Of a DNA stretch of 64,000 nt, positions 16,160 to 38,031 are shown piece after piece. The notes under the pieces are model-generated. The model was not told the DNA's origin, did not search any database, and was given only the letters and a program-made list of their open reading frames with translations. Positions within the stretch are counted from its first letter, which is position 1. Every line of letters begins with the position of its first letter. The translations under genes and the position numbers were made by a program. The stretch is from Chrysomallon squamiferum (taxonomy: Eukaryota; Mollusca; Gastropoda; Neomphalida; Peltospiridae), in the NCBI GenBank assembly GCA_012295275.1, contig CM022675.1:9468693-9532692 (forward strand). Reading direction: 5' to 3'.

Positions 16160-16330
16160 GTTAAAACATTAACTTACAAAACCTGTGTAGTATTTTCTCT
16201 CCTAAATGTATATATGACTAACACAACGAAGAAGTAATTCAAACTGTTAAAACATTAACTTACAAAACAACTGTATTATTATCTCCTAAATGTATAAATA
16301 ATTAACACAACGAAGAAGTAATTACAACTG
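16160..16330. repeat. Two-copy tandem duplication, about 85 bp
   Basis: The phrase GTTAAAACATTAACTTACAA begins at 16160 and again at 16245. Each is followed by CTCCTAAATGTATA and AACACAACGAAGAAGTAATT, with small differences between the copies. Confidence 0.85.
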
Positions 16331-17585
16331 AGACAATTTATAACAATAATGAGATAGTCATACTTTTATAAATAAACTGTTTGTAAAATCCAAAAATACT
16401 AATAATACAATGACATAAAGCAATAGTGTTTATCGCTATGTCACATGTCTATGTGTTAACCTGTATTATGAAATTTGGCAAAGTTTCAGGATGGTGGTTT
16501 TGATAAGGTTAACAATGATTTTGTGAGTATGTCATTTACAATTACTGACATTCATAATTTTATTCTTTTCCTCCATATTTAATATTCATTATTCAGATTA
16601 ATAATAATAATAGCAGAAAAACAAACACAAAAAGTGCTAAATTAAAAACAATAAATGTATTTTTAATTAAATAAATTCACTGATGTCTAGATAAGATTAT
16701 TATAGGTATATTTGTTTTTCCTTGTATTGTGCCTTTTTGACTTATTTGTTTTTTGTTTAATTAACCTGAAACATTAAAATATTAAAAAGAGTAAGAAATA
16801 ATATGTACACGTATTAGTGTGGCTAATAATAGCAGTTAAACGTGCTATTGGTGTGTATGACTACTGCGGAAAATATTCCGACCTTTATCACTTTCTGATT
16901 TAGGCACATACAATCTACTTCTAGGTCACGATAATATGAAGATTGTTCTGGTGAGGTTTCGGCCGTTGGCAGTTTAATAATTATAGTTACAGATAATTAG
17001 AATTTATAGCTATAAAATTACATACCTGGTGTATGCTAAGTATTAATAACATTAGCTGGAAGGAAAAAAATATGAAAAAAATCACGTCCAACATTTAATG
17101 GACTAAGAACAATCTACACGTCGAAAAAAGGATCTAATATTCAGCGAAAAACGGGAATTCCCCGTTTGTCTACTGTTATTCATTTCCTTTTTGCGCCTTC
17201 TTTTCGTATCAGTCTATTTATGAGTCCGTTCGATTTGCTGCAAAATTTTGCGAAGGAAAATAGTTTCCGAAAATGGATTCATCAGTCCAGTGAAAGGACA
17301 GCATCATTATTTAAAAGCGCCATTATTAATACAGAACATATAACCTCATAAATTTTTATTATCAGTGACAATATATTTATTATTATTATTATTATTAGTT
17401 TTTGAGAATTAGTTACATAACCGGTAAAAAGTAAAAGAAATAATGTTTTCCAGTTAGTGGACTGCATACGCACAGACAACACACCTAAACACTTAAGTAC
17501 TTACAGATAAAAAGTCATTAATCTGAAAAAAATAATTAAATAAATGCTTATAGAAACAAATAAAACAAAACTAAATAAATAAATA

Positions 17586-18235
17586 ATGAACAAACAACTT
17601 AAACATGCATTTAAATAAACATACAAATCGGCAAAGAAAAACAATACCCGTAAATAAAAATATATAATGCAGCAAAACAAAACAAAACAAAATAAAATAA
17701 ATAAATAAATAAATAAATAATGAACAAAAAACTTAAAACATGCATATAAATAAATATACAAATCGGCAAAGAAAAACAATATAGGAAAAATAAAAATATA
17801 TAATGCAGCAAAAAAAAAAAAAAATAAATAAATAAAAAAAATAAAATAAAAAAGAATAAATAATGAACAAACAACTTAAAACATGCATATATATAAAAAT
17901 ACAAATTTGGCAAAGGAAAACAATATAGGAAAAATAAAAATATATAATGCAGCAAAACAAAATAAAATAATAAATAAATAAATAAAAATAAAATAAAATA
18001 AATAAATAAATAAATAATGAAAAAACAACTTAAAACATGCATAAAAATAAATATACAAATCGGCAAAGAAAAACAATACAGGAAAAAATAAAACTATATA
18101 TAATGCAGCAAAACAAAAAAAAAAAAAAAAAAAAAATAAATAATGAACAAACAACTTAAAACATGCATATAAATAAAAATACAAATGGGCAAAGGAAAAC
18201 AATGCAGGAAAAAATAAAAATATATAATGCAGCTA
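17586..18235. repeat. Five-copy AT-rich satellite-like array, units about 126-154 bp
   Basis: Five units share AATAATGAACAAACAACTTA, a CATGCAT core (17603, 17739, 17882, 18036, 18162), a phrase like AATCGGCAAAGAAAAACAAT, and TATATAATGCAGC. Unit length varies because each carries its own A-rich AAATA/AAAT expansion. The array abuts the left end of the outer transposon at 18240. It accounts for the hydrophobic open frames on the minus strand. Confidence 0.85.
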
Positions 18236-18239
18236 AATA

Positions 18240-18797
18240 TGGTCAAACCTCTTGTATGACGCCCCCTCCCCCCATCCTGTCATATATCGAACCGGTTCTG
18301 CCGCACCAAAAATAGCTGTGCATAGATCGTCTGCATGTAATTTTACGTAACTGTATCCCGTTTTACCGCTCCTCACTATCTGTCATCCAAAAACTGCATT
18401 TATTTTAGTATCTTTGTAAGTGACTCTGTGAAGAAGTTTTCCCTGTCCCTTTCCCTGTTTTGTATTGCAAAACTACTGTCCACCGTGCAAAAATGAATCC
18501 CAAAAATGTCACCGAATCAAAAATGAATAAAAAAATAAAAATAAAATAAAAAAATTAAAAGTATCTATAATTTTTTCTTGAAAAAGGAAAATGACAAGAA
18601 TCGGCCGATGTTAATGGTTTAATGATTAGCGCCATCTTAATTTTTTTTTTTTTTTTTTAAATTCCTTTTCTTATTATTATTATTTTTATTTTTATTTTTA
18701 AAGTAAAGTTTTTGGTTAATACTTAATTATTTATCGTGCGATCCCCCCCCACCAAAAAAATAAATAAATAAATACATTTTTAAAAATCAAAAATCAA

Positions 18798-18828
<31 letters not shown>

Positions 18829-19923
18829 TAAAAATTGAAAAAAAAAAAGAAAAAAAAAAGAGGAATCTGAACTCTCTGTACATATTGTTGACCTCCATGA
18901 CAACTGTACACGCACAGCGCTAATTTTAGACAATTACAGTATACCCTCACCTTTTCGCGGTTCCCCATTCGCGGCCCCGCATATTCGCGGGTTAGGCTCT
19001 TAACCCTATCGCATCGTATGCTGGTATACCAGGCTAGCGTCATAATGTCATAAAAACAAATGCTCAGTAAACCGGGTTTTTGTAGGTCATAGAGACTTAA
19101 GTGCCTGAAGAGTAGGAATAATTACCTAAAGTGCTGTAAAGCAGCAGCTAAGCTGTGCCATACTGTACATTAGTGTTATCATCATCATCGTATGGCACTG
19201 CAAATTTCATCATCATTTTATTATCATTCATTATGGGTGACAGCACAAACAATATCAAATTTTTTCAATTATTATTGCAATACAGTACGTATTTTTTTAT
19301 AAATGCATACACTGTATATACAGTGCATATTTTTTGTGACCGTGTATTAATAATGTTTTTAATTGCATATTATTACTGAATTGAATAATGCGTACTGTAT
19401 TTATCTGTTTGCCTTTAAATTTGTTCCACTTTCTGTCAATTCTAATACATATGTTGTACATAGAAAATGACTTTACGGTACAGTAATACTGTATGGGTAA
19501 CTATGCTATGCGGTGTTACTGTCCTCCTGTACTTGCGTTTCTTTCTGATTAAAATATTGTTTCAGTACAAAATTAAAATGTGTTTACATTATCATTACTA
19601 CATTAGTGAAATACATAACTGCATGCAATATTACTACATTATTACTGTATTAATGAGTAAGAGTGTCTTTAGAAAGTGTTTGGGAAGCATTTAGTACCAT
19701 ATATAATCTCATAATAGACGTTTTAAAACTGCATCCAATATTCGCGGTTTTTCGCTATTCGCGGGGGGGGGGGGTAAAGAACGTAACCCCCGCGAATAGC
19801 GAGGGAATACTGTACTGAGTTTTTTGTCAATGTCGTTTTTCACAATTTCACAAAACCGTCCACCTCATTAGAGTGCCGAAGTCGAATGAGCATCAATACA
19901 GGCGTTACAAAGAGGTTTGATTG
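18240..19923. mobile_element. Outer non-autonomous DNA transposon, interrupted by a second element
   Basis: The left end reads (TA)TGGTCAAACCTCTTGTATGACG and the right end, reverse complemented, reads (TA)CAATCAAACCTCTTTGTAACGCC. This gives a terminal inverted repeat of about 23 bases flanked by TA. TA duplication and this kind of end suggest the Tc1/mariner/pogo superfamily. Without the inner insertion (18937-19812) it would be about 0.8 kb. No transposase frame is visible. Confidence 0.55.
18937..19812. mobile_element. Inner Tigger/pogo-like non-autonomous transposon (876 bp)
   Basis: It begins CAGTATACCCTCACCTTTTC followed by GCGGTTCCCC. Its right end, reverse complemented, begins CAGTATTCCCTCGCTATTCG followed by CGGGGGTTACG. 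It is flanked by TA at 18935-18936 and 19813-19814, the expected target duplication. Ends starting CAGTAT-CCCTC with TTCGCGG recall Tigger/pogo elements (inference). No transposase frame is intact. It sits inside the outer element, so it inserted later. Confidence 0.75.
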
Positions 19924-20266
19924 TAGATATAGTTATACAAATACATGTTAAAAAGGGATAACAAATACTGCGGTTAGATAATCTTTTAGATAAATAAATA
20001 ATTTAAAAAAAAAAAAAGTATTAGTACTTCAGAAAAACGATTATAAATATATAGCTGTGTATTTGGTTAAAAAGAAAAGGAAGGAAAAAATATATATTCA
20101 GTTTCTTTCTGTCCGTTTTAAAATTATTTGTCTTCGTTTCTCTGTAATTCACTGCTTTCTCAGAGCCCTCTCTCGCGCGCGCACAAACGCACGTGCGCAT
20201 TCCCTCACTGTCACTTTCCCCTCCTCTGCCTTTCTCTCGTTTAATGATTATATTTCGCGCGCCCAC

Positions 20267-20405
<139 letters not shown>

Positions 20406-22457
20406 GTCTTTCTCCCATTCTCTCTCAGTCACACTTACTAATTGTTCTTCTAAAATATAGTGTTGAGAAAGTATTGATAATAAAACGAAGGGAAATAATT
20501 ATAAACAAATCCGAACTATAAAAACTATTGCTGGCAGCTTCCCATTATTTTTACGAGATATTTATGGTAACTGATTTATACTAGAGGTAAAGTTGGCGGT
20601 GTGTATCATGGTAGGTAATATGGTAATGGAAGTAGTAGTCGTCACAACTGTGAATATAAAATAATATAAAACAGATGAGTAAACCGGTTAATTTAATCAT
20701 TAATGGATTATCGTTAATTCAGTTTATTTTCAATGTAAAAAAAAGAAGAGAAGAAAGTAAAAAAAATAAAGAAAAGAAAGTTAAAAGAACAAAGAATATA
20801 CGAAAAGAAACAGACAAGAAATAGTAAGTGAAAAGAGAGGGGAAAAAAAAAAAAAAAAAACAACAACAACAACAAAACAAACAACAAACAATAAAGTAAT
20901 AAGAGAAGGACAAAAGATGAACTAATAAATAAAAACACAAGACAAAACTATTATATACTACTTACATTAAAGGCCGTCTTTGCTTTCAGCTATCGATTTG
21001 TTATACTAAAAAGGGGGCGTAATCAAAATTTTTGAATACGGGTTAAAAATGAATCAGCTTTTGTGAATCAGATAAATATTTAACGCTGCCTAGCATTAAG
21101 ATTTCTGTTATTATTAAAAGGAAACAAATTAAAATTAACCAAAAAACATCCCCGTCTATATGTTATGTTTCCAGGTGTGGCAGTGTAAATGTAGGATCGG
21201 CAAATAGGATAAAAGAAATTCAAAAAAAGGGAGGGGCAAAAAAAAAGGGCGTCTACTTACTTATGGTAGTGAAAGCCATGACGAATTTACACACCTAAAA
21301 TACACTCAAGAAATTTGAAATGTTTTTCTATTCAGTTACTCAGCCTGTAAAAATAAAAACGTGCAGTTATACACTAAAATTCAAAATGGACGAATAGAAA
21401 AGATAGGAAAATCCCAGTGTAAGAGGGAATTCCCCATGAGCTGTTTTAACAGAGCAACGACGCAAAACATTTTACGTTTTATCCCAATTTATCATCAAAT
21501 ATATTTACAACATTTTAATAATATTTAAAAGAAAAATAAGTGTATATAATCAATTTTCTAAAGTTTTCTTTTTTATTCTGACTTTTATTATTATTATTTT
21601 TTTTAATTAATTATTTAAAAAGTCAACTTTTTTTCCCTTATATATTAAAACTGCTGATGTTCAGATTTTAATTATGTTCGTTACAGGGCTATGTCACATG
21701 ACATTTGTGGACTTTAACGGAGGCATTTTTAATAACAATATACGCTTAACAATCAAACATATATCAGTAATGTTTAACAGATGTATAATTTTTTGAGTGA
21801 AAAGTAATGTTCTAGTTTTACTTCGGCAGCAGTTTAACTGCATTAATGTTTTTAGAGAATTAATATCAGTAAATATAAACAACATTAAATAATGCTTATA
21901 AATTAATGAATCAATCAGTCAGTAATGGATGTGAGCGTTAACAACAATAACAATAACTAATAATAAACAGTTAAATGTTAGATTTAACGAATAAATAAGT
22001 ACTAATTTTAAACGTTAACAATATTAAAATAATAAAATATAATAAATAAATAAAATGCTATAAATTAGTTATTAAAATGCAGTATTTCGTAAACTATTCC
22101 GGATCATCCACGACTAAATTTCATTTTGTTTAGGATGATTATCGTCTTGTTCTCCTTCCACTTTCGTTCAACCAAAAATAATTTCATTCGCGTTTGGGTA
22201 AAGCATTCACCTGATCCATCTGATCAGAAAACAGTGAAGTAGTGACACATAATTATGTTCAAAAATTAGAAAATACGAAATAAAGTTATTTTGGTTCAGT
22301 ACAATTTTATTATTATTTTGTCTTGATAAACCCACACTGAATTAAGGATCTTTAACTGAACATACGTATTAATGCTATTAATAATATATCCACTATTCCA
22401 AAAATAGTAAACAAGAGTGGTATAGAATTAACATAGGAAGTGTTGTTGTTTTTTAAT

Positions 22458-22462
22458 TTTTT

Positions 22463-22494
<32 letters not shown>
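22458..22494. repeat. Poly-T tract
   Basis: A nearly uninterrupted T run of about 35 bases ahead of CAGGCC. It resembles a splice acceptor, but no coding sequence follows. Confidence 0.85.
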
Positions 22495-22825
22495 CAGGCC
22501 TAAATTACAAATTACGCAATATGTAATTTAGCCGGTCAGGTTATGTATTACTCAGCCACGACCTTGCTTTTGTCCAGTCCGGTTAAACTGGCTGTTTGCA
22601 AAAATATTCTCAGATAAAATAAGGCAATTAAACTGGAATTTATAACATTAATAACTTTATGAAAAATAATATGATTCATAGATTTAATTTAAAAAATTTA
22701 TTTTATTTTTATTTATTTATTAAATTTATTTATTTATCTATTTATTTATTTTGTTCGTGTTGGTCTTTTGTAGTAGTGGTAGTAACAGTAGTTGTAGATA
22801 GGTAGAAATAATAGCTGTGGCAATT

Positions 22826-22827
22826 AC

Positions 22828-22878
<51 letters not shown>
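22826..22878. repeat. (AAT)n microsatellite
   Basis: About 17 perfect AAT triplets, 0.4 kb upstream of SPO16. Confidence 0.9.
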
Positions 22879-23302
22879 TCATGATGTTATTATTTATTTA
22901 TGTAGATATTTTATTTTATTATTTATTTTAATGATGTGTAAATATTGTTTCTTTTTCCTGTACAGTATACTTCCTCTTTCAGTCGTTCAAAAAAAAATAG
23001 TTCTGTAACAGGGTAAGCAAACAGAATATAATAATGACTTAGACATATGTCTTTTAGACATAGGGCTATTTATTTATTTATTTATTTATTTGTTTTTTCT
23101 AAATGAATGCAAAATATATAAATGTCACTACCACTCATTTCTCCTTAAAGAAAAAGGATAAAAAAAAAGACTCAGCAAATTAGCACATTTTGCACAAGTC
23201 CAATTCATTGTTTGAGTTCTCTTTTCCTAAAGCATAGTACTGTCGTCTGCTCTGAACTGAGATTAACGCTATTGTGATAAGCTTCTGATTTTCTAATTTA
23301 AA

Positions 23303-23847
23303 ATGGAACCTTTGCAAACCACATGGCCTGTAATTATTCATCAATGTTTGGAAAAAACAGAATTGGGAAAATCCCTTTCACAGAAACGTTTTAAACTTCG
23401 CAGTAAGTTCTGAAACCACACGGTGAAGAGATATACTTTTTTTTTCTTTTTGTTAGAATCTCAAAAATGTCGCGCGTAAAAGTTTACCGAAAACTTTTAT
23501 TAGAAAATATTGATATACTTAAAATATTTTAAATGGTTTCTTGAAAATATTTTGGGAATTAATATTGATGGTTATATCGTATTTTAACTTTCCCTCAGGT
23601 ATTTATAATTTTAAAAATGTAAATTTAAATGTTTTAGTTTCAGAGTCTGTAACTCCACACAGCATTATCTTTCCCAAATCAGGAGTAGCTTTTCTACACG
23701 TTATTCTTTCAAGATCTCTTTGGGATTCTGGATCAGGTCACTTAAAACAAGATTTTATAAACAGGTAAGACATAATGCAAATACCAAGATCTTCAAATAA
23801 TATTTTTTTTTAATCACATTGTATATAATTCCTTGAATTTATTTAAA

Positions 23848-23878
<31 letters not shown>

Positions 23879-25835
23879 ATAATAGAAATAAAATAAAATA
23901 AAATAAATTATACTATCAAAGTAATTAAAAATAAATAAATATACCTTTAGTTAGAAACTTATAGGAGAAATATTTATATAATTTGATTTATGATAACCTT
24001 TTAATTAATTTCAGAATACTCTTGAATTTTTAAATAAATTATATGATTATAATAATAATTTTTAATTTTCGTTTTTTTTAATATGTTTTTTTTTTAGTAT
24101 TGACAAATTTGTTCAAGTACATCGCAATTGCTACATACTTGCCCAGGCATCCCTATATGGGGAAGAGGAATTCAAATTATGCTCAGTTATCCAGAGTCGG
24201 TAGGTTTAACAGATATAATAAATACTTTCTAGTTATACTGAATTAATAAATTTAATAAATATATCTTTGACTGAACAGCATTGTTAAATATAATAAGGTA
24301 AATATTTTATATGGCATAAACACATTTTTTAGTTTAATTAACAAACATATAATTCAAAATTTATTTGCATATTCAGTTTCTTTAAATTATGTTTCTTTAA
24401 GCAAATGTAATGACAGTCCAATATAAAAGCAATGTAAGGCAAATTTTTCAAACTAATTTTATACCACATTTCTATGAAATTGTAATATACCAACATAATA
24501 TGATAAAGTGGAATAATGTGTGTATCCAATATTTTTATTTTAATTACTGAAACAGTATCTATAATTAGAGCTTTTGTTATCTCCAATTTACCTTTTACGG
24601 ACTTATAATCATTGTTCTGCCATTAATATTTTAGTTCTTTCAAATTCAGATATCTGTCGACAACTTTGCAAATAGTTCCAATCCATAATGCCAGTGAAGG
24701 AGTAAAGGCCATGGTTAATATTGCAAAGGTATGAAAAGCATGAAAAATAATAAAGCTTACTGATTAATGATTTTGTGAAAATGATTTTTAATGCTTTTTA
24801 TTGACTTAAAAATAGTTATTTTCTTAATTTATATTAAATGGACATATTAAACTGTTCTGAAATTTAATTTGGATTTAAATGGATTTACACTAACTTAATA
24901 GTTTGAAGAATCAACTTTGTGGTTTTTCAGTTAAAATATATAATTGAAAAATTTAGTTTGACTGTATCCATTGTGTGCATGTTTTATTAAAATAATTCTT
25001 ATTACATTTATTCACTAATAAATAAATAATAGAATAACGGGGTTTCATTAAAATAATTTGGCTTTAACAATTCGTGTTAAATAAAAATAAAATAAATATA
25101 AAAATAGAATTAAACTTGTAAGTTGAAGAAAGTCGTGACATAAACATTGTTCACTGACATGACTTTTCAAGCTGCTTTGTAAATCAACTTCTGAGATGAT
25201 GTCTCAACGCTTTGAGGCACTTTTGCAGCACCATCTAGTGGATGAAACTGTCCCATCTGTTCTAAAACAGCTGCAGCTTGATGATCATCATATCCTTTCT
25301 TTTATCTTGATTTATCCAACAGTTTGTTCATATCATAAATGTGAATGACAAAATATAAGCTGTTTTCAAATAATTAGATTAAGACACTGTGTGATCGTAT
25401 ATTTTTGGAAAAAGGAGAGATTCTTTTAGACAAATGTTAAGAGATAAATTGAAATTCTGGATCTCCTTGACTGATAAGCAGTGCTTTGTTTCTTTGTATC
25501 AAGTTCTGAATCTATACTTAAGTGAACTATACTGTCAAATGAACTTTTTAAAATATAAAACATAGATATTGATGTTTTCAGAACTGATATATTTTTTTTT
25601 TTTTTTTTTTGTCATTGAAGGTTAATTAGAATAGTTTTAATTTGATTGTTATAGTGATAAATTGTGCCAAACATTTCCTTAACCATAACCACAGATACAG
25701 ATGTTGCAGGATGGAATTGGCAGCATTGCTTCAATAGCATCAGCTTCAAAAGAAGATCTCCTTGACTGCAGTCTTGACTCAGCAACAGCAGACAAAATAT
25801 TGGCTTTCTTTAAACAAAAACAACAAAAAGTTTAA
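23303..25835 (+). CDS. SPO16: SPO16 homologue, meiotic synapsis-initiation protein (complete)
   Basis: Six exons, 23303-23402, 23644-23764, 24098-24199, 24650-24728, 25172-25289 and 25693-25835 (TAA), join in frame to 220 residues starting MEPLQTTWPVIIHQ. Residues about 39-46 (SIIFPKSGVAFL core), the KFVQVHRNCYIL block and IVPIHNASEGVKAM match vertebrate SPO16 (C1orf146), including its spacing of SIIF-SGVAFL, IHQNSF, GPEEWK and PVHN. SPO16 pairs with SHOC1 in an XPF-ERCC1-like complex that promotes meiotic crossovers and synapsis. The last about 55 residues (GIGSIASIASASKEDLLDC, then TADKILAFF) form a recognisable helix-hairpin-helix, clearer than in the human protein. Introns 1-4 are GT-AG; intron 5 is AT-AC. 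An AATAAA lies at 25947-25952. Germline expression is expected from the family, not visible here. Confidence 0.88.
25290..25692 (+). other. SPO16: U12-type AT-AC intron (SPO16 intron 5)
   Basis: The intron begins ATATCCTTTC and ends CCAC, with a branch-site match TTCCTTAAC at about 25675-25683, roughly 10 bases before the AC. These are the textbook signals of the minor spliceosome. The flanking exons join as CAT-C/AG-ATA, restoring His-Gln-Ile and the open frame. No usable GT donor occurs before the in-frame TGA that would otherwise end exon 5. Confidence 0.9.
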
Positions 25836-27609
25836 ATCTGTTAAATGACACCATGACAAAGTATTTAAAATGAGTTAAGTTTTTGTTAAACAAATCTGGA
25901 ATATGGACGTTCAGTTATGGGTTTTTTGTCATTAATGTTTCAAAATAATAAATTTTGTTCTAAGTTTCTTTGTATTTGACTAGATTTGTATTACTCAGTT
26001 ATTATATATATCTTTTTAGTTTTTCCCTTTCTATGTACTTTTCTTTATCAGTTTTGTTTGTCAAAATACTAATCCAATTTATTCTCCAAAAAATATTCAT
26101 CATAACACTGGTATATCAATACACATCTGTGCTTATATGTCATAAATATGCATATAAAAATTAAGAAGATTTAAAAATAACCAAACCCAAAAATATATAG
26201 CTTTTATAATGATACCTATATTTTTATACAACTTGTCATCAGTGTAAAATAAAACTTAATCAAACTTTACATAGTACATGCAATACATCTTATAATTATT
26301 AAACATTATTCTGATTCTGCAAGTGTGGTACTGCCACCAGATATAATTATTAGCTAAGTAATAAAAAAATTTAGTTACAGCTATAATTTTAATTTTATAA
26401 ACATGTTTTCATATCCACTCTTCATCTCATTTTAAAACAAACTACAGTGAGATATGCATGCTTGTATGTATTTGTGTGTGTGTGTGTCTGATCATGTAGA
26501 TTGTATATGTGTGCATGCATACAAGTATTTGAATCGCTGATAATACATAAATCTGTCAGTACATTTAGCAGTGATGATCTTTATAATATTAACAAGAATA
26601 ATAAATAGAAAATTTGAAGTCCATTAAGTGATATGTAACTCTTTATTCATATAATTAATCGAACATTTATGACAGGCAATTATTTCTTTTTAATCACAGA
26701 TTCAGTTTACTCAAACATACACAGCCAATTTGAGAACAAGCAAAAGTATAATTGATAAAATTTGCATAACAACATGTATATGTTTATATATATGTGCATC
26801 ATTATTTAATAGGTATCAGCTTACACATACAAATATACGTATATACTAAAAGATTACTTTTAAAAAACAGAGTATAATGGTTTATTTGAATGCAATTACA
26901 TATGGAATGCAATATCCACACTTAATTATGACTCAAGATCAATATCTTGGTCTTGAAATGAAATTTCTAAAAGAAAATTATTACCACTCGTAAATGTGAA
27001 AAATATGAACAAAAATTATTTTAACATTGATTTTAGTTTTGTTAAGTGTCAGGCAGTCTGTTATTAAAATATAAAATCATAACAACTAACACATCATGGA
27101 ATATCTAATGAGAGTTTATATTAAATTTTGTGTAAAGATCTGAATATTTTAATTTGAAGAATGTGGTTTATGAAAAGTAAGGTTTTCTTTCAGCTTTTTA
27201 ATTTTTGTTTTCCTTTGCTGATTTTCACTGACATTTTTACTAAGCACAATTTGTAATACAGTATAGTCATTTTACTTTACTATTTGATAGAGACTGATTG
27301 TGGATAAGTGGTTGTTAGAATGGGCATTACTGTCACCGTGGCAATGGGAATTCCTAAGATAACAATAACAATGGTTATCGTAGCTGATTTTTTAACTTGA
27401 AACATATTGTAAATTGGAAGTTTTAAGGAATGGCTGAAAAGGAATAACAGGCTAGAGATGAAAATAGAGTCAAGGAGGTAGTACCCTGAATATACGTGTA
27501 ATTCAACAAAAATATATAGCTGTTTTTATTAAAATTTTACAAGATATGGTAAGTTGTATTTAAAAATAATTTCAGCATTATTTAATTTTAAAATATACAT
27601 TATAATCAG

Positions 27610-27641
<32 letters not shown>

Positions 27642-29298
27642 TCTTGGTTTAATATTAGTATAATAAGGTAGATTTTAAAATAAAATACACGTCACATTAC
27701 AATATGTATGTATTTAGACATTCATAAAATAATAATTACACAGAATAATGATTTGTGGTTACAAACATATTCTAACATAAAACAATTAATAATAATAAAT
27801 AAATGTTGATACATTCATATTATGTAAAATAGCTTATCTTCGTTTTTTTTGTTTTGTCAAAAATATTTCACAAGGATGTCTACAAATTTCCAACATTTTC
27901 TTTTTTTTTTCTCCAAATATTTGGATTTTTTAAAATTGTATTATTATTTTATTTTGTTTTCTTTTGTTATGAAAACACTTCTGGTTGACCTGAATTTCAT
28001 ACTTTTCCTCCATTTTTCTGTTGACAACACTGAATTCAGTGCAAATACTAAATATACCTTTTATATTTACACATTATGATTTAATTTATTTGCTGTAGTA
28101 AACATAAATACCATTGTTATGCAGAAACAACATGATATAATAAAATAACAATGAAAATAAAGAAACCTATGTTACTTAAAGCATGAAGAAATAATACATA
28201 TCTGATATAAAAAACACTTTCACATATTAGCATATATATGTTCTGTTACAAGGTGGTTTGGTTTGGTTATATATATATATATATTTTTTTTAGTACAGTT
28301 TATAGTGTGTCTCACTTAGTGAGTTCATCAAACAATATAAGCATTGTATATGCTGTTCTACTTTACCATATATCTATACATACTTTACTACACATTTAAG
28401 AAAAAACTAAAACAAATTAAAAACCTATTTGGCACAATAATAATGAACTTGTCATGAAATTAGTTTGTTAATATACAACAGTATTTAAAAAAAATCTAAT
28501 AATAAATTACTGCAAGCATATATTTATATTTTCAAAATATAATTAATTAGTTAATTTTTATTAACTTTTAAACAGCACACATAAGGTTATACTGAGTTAC
28601 ATGGTTTTAAAATCCTAGTGATTAATTATTTCGTTTTTAATTATTATTATTTTGTTCATAACAGAATCACATAATTATAACATAAATTCACATTATGTTT
28701 TTAAGTCAAAATAACCAAATTTATAAGTAATTACATATCTTCATAAAAAAGAAAGAAAATGTAATTAATAATGAAAGTAAATGGTAATTATTTGCAAATA
28801 TGTTTTGTATGAATTCATCCTTGGGTAGACAGCCTAGGAAGACATAACTATAAAAAAAAAAGCAATAACAATACTTTTCTAACGTAAGTAAGTCTAAGAT
28901 GTACAATGTTAAATAAAAAATAAAATAAAAATATTGCTCTCAATTTGTAGACTAAACATTAGGAAACATTGTTTTTTTTTTTTTAAATTATTACAGTGTA
29001 AAATGTTAATAATAATTAAAAAAAATTAAAACATTCAAGAACATTAATCAAATATAAAAATAAAAAAAGAATTTGATTCAAGAACACTTTATTTTAAAGT
29101 GAATTAACTTAAAAATACAAACCCCTCCCCTCAAAAAAAAGAAAACAAAACAAAAAAAATTAAAAATTAAAAATCCAGGAATATTGTTCCAGTAAATTAT
29201 AACAAAAAATAAACACTGAAAAAAAAAAAAAAAAAAAAAAAAAAGAAATAATAACAATAAAAAGAAGTTTAAAAAAAAGAGGTAAATCTCCTAACTAT
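25836..29298. other. Intergenic region between convergent SPO16 and RUNDC3
   Basis: AT-rich and mostly unique, with a poly-A tract near 27611-27643 and an A-rich tract near 29219-29244. It presumably contains both 3' UTRs. No coding exon or structural RNA gene was recognised. Confidence 0.6.
25947..25952 (+). terminator. Candidate poly(A) signal of SPO16
   Basis: First AATAAA after the SPO16 stop codon, 112 bases downstream. Assigned by position only. Confidence 0.4.

Positions 29299-38031
<8,733 letters not shown>

Noticed and set aside
17501-18202. Hydrophobic, membrane-protein-like open frames on the minus strand
   Set aside because: They are translations of the five-unit AT-rich array. 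The repeated peptide follows the DNA repeat period, and A-rich DNA gives Phe/Leu/Tyr on the other strand.
22458-22510. Long poly-T followed by CAGG, resembling a strong splice acceptor
   Set aside because: The sequence after it has early stops in all frames and no similarity to a protein. It is probably just a poly-T tract.
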